Shown piece after piece: positions 6,713-11,348 of a DNA stretch of 11,348 bases. Below the pieces are notes generated by a model, which was not told the DNA's origin, ran no database searches, and worked only from the letters and a program-made list of their open reading frames with translations. The translations under genes and the position numbers were made by a program. The first letter of the stretch is position 1, and each line of letters opens with the position of its first letter. Where the stretch lies: positions 1 to 11,348 of the forward strand of contig JALLAP010000625.1 in NCBI GenBank assembly GCA_036939355.1. The letters run 5' to 3'. The DNA comes from Thalassiosira profunda. Lineage: Eukaryota; Bacillariophyta; Thalassiosirophyceae; Thalassiosirales; Thalassiosiraceae.

Positions 6713-8473
6713 ATGTACGCAGCGCTGCGCCGGGCGCTGCTCTTCGCGCTCAATCTCGCGGCGGCGGCCCTCGTCGCCGCGGCGGTGCCCCGGCATCTGA
6801 CTCCCGCGGGGCGAGAATGGTTGCAACAAGCAGAGAGTACGGTATGGCGGAGGGAGCTGGATGCCGCGGCGGAGGTGGTCGCGCGCCGCCGCCGGCAGCG
6901 ACGGCTGCTCCGGAGACAAACGAATGAGATATCATCAGACAAACAGCAACGGCAACGCGCACTGCAAAAGTACAACGACTATCTGCCCGCCGACGCCGAC
7001 GCCTCGCTCGTCGAACTGGCGTCCTCCGCCGCAACCACCACCGCCACCAAGTGCCTCTCGCCCCTCCAAAAATTCTTCGTCGAGATGATCGAATCGATTG
7101 GGCTCGACGCGTGGCACGCCATCGAGGCCCACAACGTCACCTCGCTCGCGTATTTGTACAAGCATCACGTGGCGGGGAGCGACGGGAACGGCGAGTACTT
7201 TGGCACGTACGGGGAAAGATCGACGGAAATGAAGGGGAATCACGCGGCGCTGCGGGAATTTTGGGCGGGGGCGGGGGCGGAGGGGGGAGGAGAGGGCGCA
7301 GGGAATGTGGTGCTGCTGGGGATGCACGGCGTCGATTTGGCCGACGACGACAAGCTAATCCCGACCCTGCAGCAAATGTACGGATTGGACGGCGGGGAGG
7401 CGTTCAAGCTGGGGAGAAAGATTCAGACCATTGTGGAATCGCTTCCGGGTAGGTACCTGCGGTGCTCTTGCAATTGCAGTTCTGAGGAGCGAATCCACTC
7501 ACATTTGTTTGTCTCTCCTATCGCAGGCGCCTTCAACAATCCCGTCCTGACGACCAACGCCATGGCCATTCAATCGCTCAACCCGGACGGGAGCGCCAGC
7601 GAAAGGGACAGCATCATCGTCGGCGACGGGGTGTTCGCTTTTTTAGAATGGCTGGATCTACGGAATGACGGGCCGGCATACATTCACGCCCACGAATTCG
7701 GGCACCATTTGCAGTACGAAGCCGGGGTGAAGGCGGTGGGCAGTGGCTGGACCAAAGCAGAAGAGACGCGGCGGTGGGAGATGATGGCCGATGCCTTGGG
7801 GGCGTACTATCTGTCGCACGCCCAGGGAGGGAGGATGGACGCGCGCCAATTGCTCGACGTCCACCGGGCGGCGTTTTCCATGGGCGACTGCGAGGATGCC
7901 GTCGGATCGCACCACGGGACGCCGAGGCAAAGGGAGTGCGCGTCGAATTACGGTGCGACTGTGGCGTTGGACAGCTGGAGGGACGGCGGGCGCGTCGTTT
8001 CGGCGGCGCAGTTGCAAAGGCTTTTCGACGAGCATTACGCAAATATATTGTCCCTCGAGGCAGAGCAATGTGCGGCGGCGATGAGTACCAATCTGCTCGA
8101 CCACGTCATTTACGGAGACGCTGCGGGCACTGGCAACGGTGGTGGCGTCGCAATGGACATCCCGGAAGATTTGGAAACGCCGTGGGATGCGTCAGAGTTC
8201 GGCTGGTATACACCACAAGCAGAGAATAGCGCGCCGTTCGAGGCGTACGATCCCGAGGAGCACGCCCAACCTGCAAACGAGCTGGACGAGCCGCCGCCCC
8301 GGGTGCAAAACGACGCGTATGAGGAGGAAGAGGTGGGGTGGTTCGATCAATTGGGGTCGCAGTGGGATAGCGGTCGGACAGTCGCGTCGTCGGGCCGAGG
8401 TCGGGTGGGCAGTGGATGTGCGCTGTTGGTGGCGGCCATTGCGAGCGCATCCCTTGCGGGGATGCTGGCTTAG
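6713..8473 (+). CDS. Secreted or GPI/tail-anchored HExxH zinc metallopeptidase, two exons
   Basis: The first in-frame ATG is 6713, with A at -3. Spliced exons 6713-7448 and 7527-8473 encode 560 residues. The N-terminus (M-Y-A-A-L-R-R then an Ala/Leu core) is a signal peptide or signal anchor. A basic, possibly coiled segment follows (about 55-90). The zinc site is H-E-F-G-H at about 301-305 of the spliced protein, followed by H-L-Q-Y-E-A-G and, 25 residues on, R-W-E-M-M-A-D-A-L-G-A-Y-Y-L. That HExxH...E-x-x-x-D arrangement is the gluzincin-like pattern seen in putative neutral zinc metallopeptidases; the Glu or Asp would be the third ligand. The last 150 residues are acidic, then a short Gly/Ser/Arg linker leads to a C-terminal hydrophobic tail (A-L-L-V-A-A-I-A-S-A-S-L-A) with almost nothing after it. 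This resembles a GPI-attachment signal. Substrate unknown. The gene converges on the MFS-TLDc gene. Confidence 0.8.
   Translation: MYAALRRALLFALNLAAAALVAAAVPRHLTPAGREWLQQAESTVWRRELDAAAEVVARRRRQRRLLRRQTNEISSDKQQRQRALQKYNDYLPADADASLVELASSAATTTATKCLSPLQKFFVEMIESIGLDAWHAIEAHNVTSLAYLYKHHVAGSDGNGEYFGTYGERSTEMKGNHAALREFWAGAGAEGGGEGAGNVVLLGMHGVDLADDDKLIPTLQQMYGLDGGEAFKLGRKIQTIVESLPGRYLRCSCNCSSEERIHSHLFVSPIAGAFNNPVLTTNAMAIQSLNPDGSASERDSIIVGDGVFAFLEWLDLRNDGPAYIHAHEFGHHLQYEAGVKAVGSGWTKAEETRRWEMMADALGAYYLSHAQGGRMDARQLLDVHRAAFSMGDCEDAVGSHHGTPRQRECASNYGATVALDSWRDGGRVVSAAQLQRLFDEHYANILSLEAEQCAAAMSTNLLDHVIYGDAAGTGNGGGVAMDIPEDLETPWDASEFGWYTPQAENSAPFEAYDPEEHAQPANELDEPPPRVQNDAYEEEEVGWFDQLGSQWDSGRTVASSGRGRVGSGCALLVAAIASASLAGMLA
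7449..7526 (+). other. Intron, 78 nt, in-frame and stop-free, in the metallopeptidase gene
   Basis: Donor GTAGGT at 7449-7454, acceptor ATCGCAG ending at 7526. Length is 26 codons with no in-frame stop, so the reading frame is open with or without splicing. Splicing gives S-L-P-G-A-F-N-N. Retention would insert 26 residues with three Cys and two His about 40 residues before the zinc motif. Composition is intron-like: TTGCAA at 7468 and a T-rich 3' end. Confidence 0.75.
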
Positions 8474-8609
8474 GCAACTTTTGAGGGGCGATGGCAGTCT
8501 GGGCCATAGCGGCATCCTCAAGGGCGGCAAAGAGTTCCCGAGCCTCCTGAGGAAAGTTTCCGCCGAGTTCGATGAGTGACATAGAGATGTCTTCTGCTGT
8601 CCACCTATT
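8474..8609. other. Convergent 3' spacer between the metallopeptidase and MFS-TLDc genes
   Basis: One hundred and thirty-six nt between two stop codons. It carries the 3' ends of both transcripts; no poly(A) signal, hairpin or RNA gene was recognised. Confidence 0.4.
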
Positions 8610-11213
8610 TCACATAAACTGCGACCACTCGCTGGAAGTGCTGTAAATGTCAGCTCCTTTTTTGGAGGTGGCCATTTGGGAAACACTCTGCTCCCGCAAT
8701 CGTACATTTCGCTCGCTCCTTTCGGCGTCGGCCTCAAAGCAAAACGGCGTGAGCGCCCAAACCTCGATATTGGCCACCTCGAACTGTCCGCCTTCGGTGC
8801 CAGGCACGAGGCAGGGATTGCCGTACGTCTCGCAAGGGCAAGACGACCCGCGCTCCAGCTGCTCGTTAATAACGAATCCAAAGCCGTCGCTGCCTTTGTC
8901 AACGCTGCCTCCGCCTACAGCAAGTTTGTCGTGTGCGAGCAGCTGGCACAAATAATTCTTGCCCGTCCAGTTGTACACTTCAATGTCTTCCTCTGCCTTG
9001 GCCCGCTCCTCGACGCTCGATTCATCGTCGACCGACAAAGAGTCAAAGGACCTTGGACTTTTCAATCTCCAAAGGAAGGAGGTGCCGTCTGCCGCATACC
9101 TGCTGCTCCACTCCCACGCACGGCCCATGTAGCAGCCAAAGACGTGCCCGTCCAAGGTTTCAATAGCCAGGATTGTGTGCTTCGCGTATCCAGCCTTCGA
9201 CTCGAGCGCCTCTAAACTCGCCCCGTCGCGGGTTAGTGAAAACTTCATCCAATAGTTGAAACCCGTGATCGAGCTGGGGAAATGATCTTGCAGCGCATCC
9301 ATCAACGGAGGTGTCAGGACGCTCACGTCCGATCTCTTCGTGCCAATGATAAAGAAGGGCACCTCGTCCACATCGATGCCCGGCCGCAGGGTTCGGTCGG
9401 CCCACGATATCTTCTTGGGTGGCAACTTTCTCTCTGGCACATCATCGCCCGAATGAGCCGACGTATCTCCGGCCATTCGATTCACTGCGACAACCTTCCG
9501 AGCTGCCCTCCGCCACTTTGCGCCCGTCGTCTTTGATCCGTGGTCGTAATGGACCTCCCATAATTGGGCGAAAATTCTTGCACGCTGCCTTTGGCTGAGG
9601 TAAATCTTTCGCCGCTGCGAGAGCTCCGGCATTGCGAGACTCCGCCTGGATCCAGCCGCTGCTTCGCGTAACACAAAGGTAAATGCGGCCGCGCCAGCGC
9701 TGAGCAAACCAATCAACATCCAGATTGCCCAGGAGTGACCGGCGAGGGTTGTTGCGATGACGCCCGCCACCGACGGTCCCACCGCCCGGGCGGCCAGGCC
9801 CGACACCATCATGAAGCGGGAGGCTTCAGCTGCGTATTGCACGGGCACCGATCGCGTCACGGCGTTGCCCATCAATTGAAAGTACAGGAAGGCGAAGGCA
9901 CGGAATGTGCCAAACAGCACCACGATGTAGCCAAAGGCTGCTCCCAGTGTTGCGAACGCTAACGAGACGGGAATCAGGGCCATGGGCACGTTGGCCAATA
10001 AGGAGCTGAGATGCAATGCCGGATAGAGCCCCAAATTTTCCGCAAAGAGTTTGAAGATTGATGACTGATTGAGCATGGCCGTGAGCGCCCCCGCGACGGC
10101 GAGGACCAAACCGATCTGGGGCGCCGGCAGCTGGAGGCCGCCAGTGCGCGCGATGAGGAACAAGGGCAGCGCCTCGTCGATGGCCGATACGCAGCACGAA
10201 AAGAAGGCGTAGGCCAGGAGGTGCGATCTCGTCGACCGGGCCTTCCACACGGTCATAATTCTTTCGAGTTGGCTTGCCAAGGTGATTGTCGGAGGCTGTT
10301 TTGGTTGGACTAGGGGCCTCGCTTCGCCACTGCCCTCGGGAGAGCTGCTGCTCTCCTTCGATTTCAATTCTCTCCGCACATCGTCGGGATGTACCACCGC
10401 CAAGACGGACACCACCGATGCCACGCACAGGAGTGCGCCGAACAAATTTGGAGGCAAGTATGGATGGGCCGAGTCGCCACCGTACAGGGACATCCAGGCG
10501 CTGGCGGCCGGGCCGAACGCGACGCCGAGACTCATCACCGCGAGGATCCACGAGATTGCCCACTCCTCCTCCTCCTCTTCCTCGTCGTCCGCGGCTCCCT
10601 CGCTTCCCTCCCCGCCGTTAATACTTGTCCCCGGCTTTCGGATGCGGTTCATCGCCGCCCGTTTGATGCTGCCGCTCATCCCGTTGGAGCAGCCACTGCA
10701 AGTGCACAAGATATGTTCAATAGGTTAGATGGTCCGGGCATCGACAGAACTCGTTCAGCAGCAATTTCACAATAACCCGTTGCAGCCAATTTTCAGCACT
10801 TCGGCATCGGCAGTTGCCTGCACTACTCACAGCAAGAAGCGCCAGAAGATAGCAGCGACGAACGTCTTGGCCGTGCCAAACAGCAGCGAGAACAGGGCCG
10901 ACTGTGATAGCGACCCCAGCAGCGCCGTCCGCTCGCCGAATTGATCCCGCGCCCGCTTCCACGCCCTGAAGCCGAGGAGGCGCCCGGCCGCAAAGGCCGA
11001 TCCGAGGAGCCCCACGTAGAGGCCGACGGTGTCGACGGACAAGGGCTGCTGGTGGTTCGCATCGTCGCCGCCGTTGACGAGATAGAGGCAGAAGTAGCCG
11101 GCGTAGGGGAAGACGGAGAAGAGCAGATAGGTGTGCGTCAGGGCGCAGAGGCAGAGGACAGCCGTGTGGGCGCGGCCGCCGTGGCGGTGGGGGCCGCCGA
11201 GGGAGGTGCCCAT
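8610..11213 (-). CDS. MFS transporter fused to a C-terminal TLDc domain, two exons
   Basis: Exon 1 (11213-10831) and exon 2 (10695-8610) encode 822 residues; the ATG at 11213 has an AAC-ATG-G context, and an ATG at 11324 is an alternative. Residues 1 to about 470 form a 12-helix major facilitator. Helix 1 includes S-V-F-P-Y-A-G-Y, and helix 2 leads into G-R-L-L-G-F-R-A-W-K-R-A-R-D-Q-F-G-E-R, the motif A region. W-R-F-L-L-G-C-S-N-G-M spans the splice junction. This resembles the zinc-induced-facilitator-like group. An acidic Asp/Glu run (about 164-172) sits in a loop, and a basic linker covers about 471-585. Residues about 586-778 are a TLDc domain: L-T-P-P-L-M-D-A-L, F-S-L-T-R-D-G-A-S-L, D-G-H-V-F-G-C-Y, Y-N-W-T-G-K-N-Y, L-A-V-G-G-G and G-S-S-C-P-C-E-T-Y-G-N-P, ending I-E-V-W-A-L. 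Both halves share one uninterrupted exon. Substrate unknown; a vacuolar or endomembrane site is inferred from TLDc binding to V-ATPase. Confidence 0.88.
10696..10830 (-). other. Intron, 135 nt, in the MFS-TLDc gene
   Basis: On the minus strand the donor is GTGAGT at 10830-10825 and the acceptor is TTGCAG at 10701-10696. Removal joins CT to T (phase 2), giving F-L-L-G-C-S-N-G-M, the expected MFS motif. The 14-mer CATATCTTGTGCAC directly abuts the TTGCAG acceptor. Confidence 0.9.
10702..10715 (-). repeat. 14-mer CATATCTTGTGCAC, copy 2 (in MFS-TLDc intron)
   Basis: Exact copy, in the sense orientation of its host intron as in the SDR gene, immediately 5' of the acceptor hexamer. Confidence 0.8.
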
Positions 11214-11348
11214 GTTAGTTTGAGGAGTGTCAAGTTGTGAACAGTTGAACAGAAATCTTTGGAAAGATACTTTTGGCTCCAGAGAATCTGAAGGACGCCT
11301 CGGTTCGTCGCGTCTACGACTCAAGAGGTTTCGTGCACAAGATATGTG
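11214..11348 (-). promoter_or_regulatory. 5' region of the MFS-TLDc gene
   Basis: The 135 nt upstream of the ATG reach the window edge. The coding frame stays open to an ATG at 11324, but its 37 extra residues (Arg/Ser-rich) look unlike a transporter N-terminus. It carries 14-mer copy 3; no core promoter motif is recognised. Confidence 0.35.
11333..11346 (-). repeat. 14-mer CATATCTTGTGCAC, copy 3 (upstream of MFS-TLDc)
   Basis: Exact copy about 120 nt upstream of the probable MFS-TLDc start, in the same orientation as that gene and at the edge of the window. It may lie in the 5' untranslated region, in an intron of the leader, or in a promoter. Confidence 0.8.

Noticed and set aside
6446..6919. 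Minus-strand open frame of 157 codons across the divergent intergenic region
   Set aside because: Arg/Ala-rich, crosses the inverted-repeat segment and the metallopeptidase signal-peptide region; no family features.
8676..9215. Plus-strand open frame of 179 codons opposite the TLDc domain
   Set aside because: Antisense shadow; no ATG-led protein with recognisable features.
10562..10590. CTC/TCC trinucleotide run as a microsatellite of separate interest
   Set aside because: It lies in the MFS-TLDc exon and simply encodes the acidic Asp/Glu loop.
1..11348. Bacterial operon or phage interpretation
   Set aside because: Genes alternate strands, splice introns are required for conserved motifs, and no Shine-Dalgarno pattern is present.
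1..11348. CRISPR array, tRNA or rRNA genes
   Set aside because: No regularly spaced direct repeats and no tRNA- or rRNA-like conserved segments were seen on either strand.

Overview
The window looks like a compact, GC-rich nuclear segment from a photosynthetic stramenopile (ochrophyte alga). Four points support this. Genes lie singly on alternating strands and not in operons. At least four short GT-AG introns (78-135 nt, all ending in a GCAG acceptor) restore reading frames. One gene encodes two copies of a DUF6824-like domain, a family I know mainly from diatoms and relatives. One predicted N-terminus carries a signal peptide ending in an A-P-F-A-P motif of the kind used for complex-plastid import. 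The species cannot be named from the sequence.

Layout, left to right: (1) the 3' part of a short-chain dehydrogenase/reductase, + strand, one intron (2-920); (2) a tandem DUF6824-like protein with a basic C-terminal region, - strand (1107-2270); (3) an apparently plastid-targeted alpha/alpha-toroid-like protein whose N-terminus is in a different frame from its body, - strand (2795-4113); (4) an emopamil-binding/EXPERA-like membrane protein, + strand, one intron, no visible ATG (about 4225-5253); (5) a patatin-like lipase with a frame break where the nucleophile motif should be, - strand (5335-6283); (6) a secreted or membrane-anchored HExxH metallopeptidase, + strand, with a 78-nt intron that can be read through in frame (6713-8473); (7) an MFS transporter fused in one reading frame to a C-terminal TLDc domain, - strand, one intron (8610-11213).

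Pairs 1/2, 4/5 and 6/7 are convergent with short 3' gaps (82-187 nt). Pairs 3/4 and 5/6 are divergent. The two longest stretches without a gene are 2271-2794 and 6284-6712. The second contains a 124-bp AT-richer segment with 11-bp inverted ends, resembling a small non-autonomous element. The genes do not form an obvious pathway; several are lipid- or membrane-related, but I would not read that as a cluster.

The most notable item is the MFS-TLDc fusion. TLDc proteins in animals and fungi bind and regulate the V-ATPase, so a transporter carrying its own TLDc domain suggests direct coupling of transport to the proton pump. Also notable are an exact 14-mer present three times (twice inside introns) and a roughly seven-fold excess of the palindrome TTGCAA. 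Genes 3 and 5 both need a frame shift and gene 4 lacks a start, so base-level indel errors in the sequence must be considered before calling anything a pseudogene.
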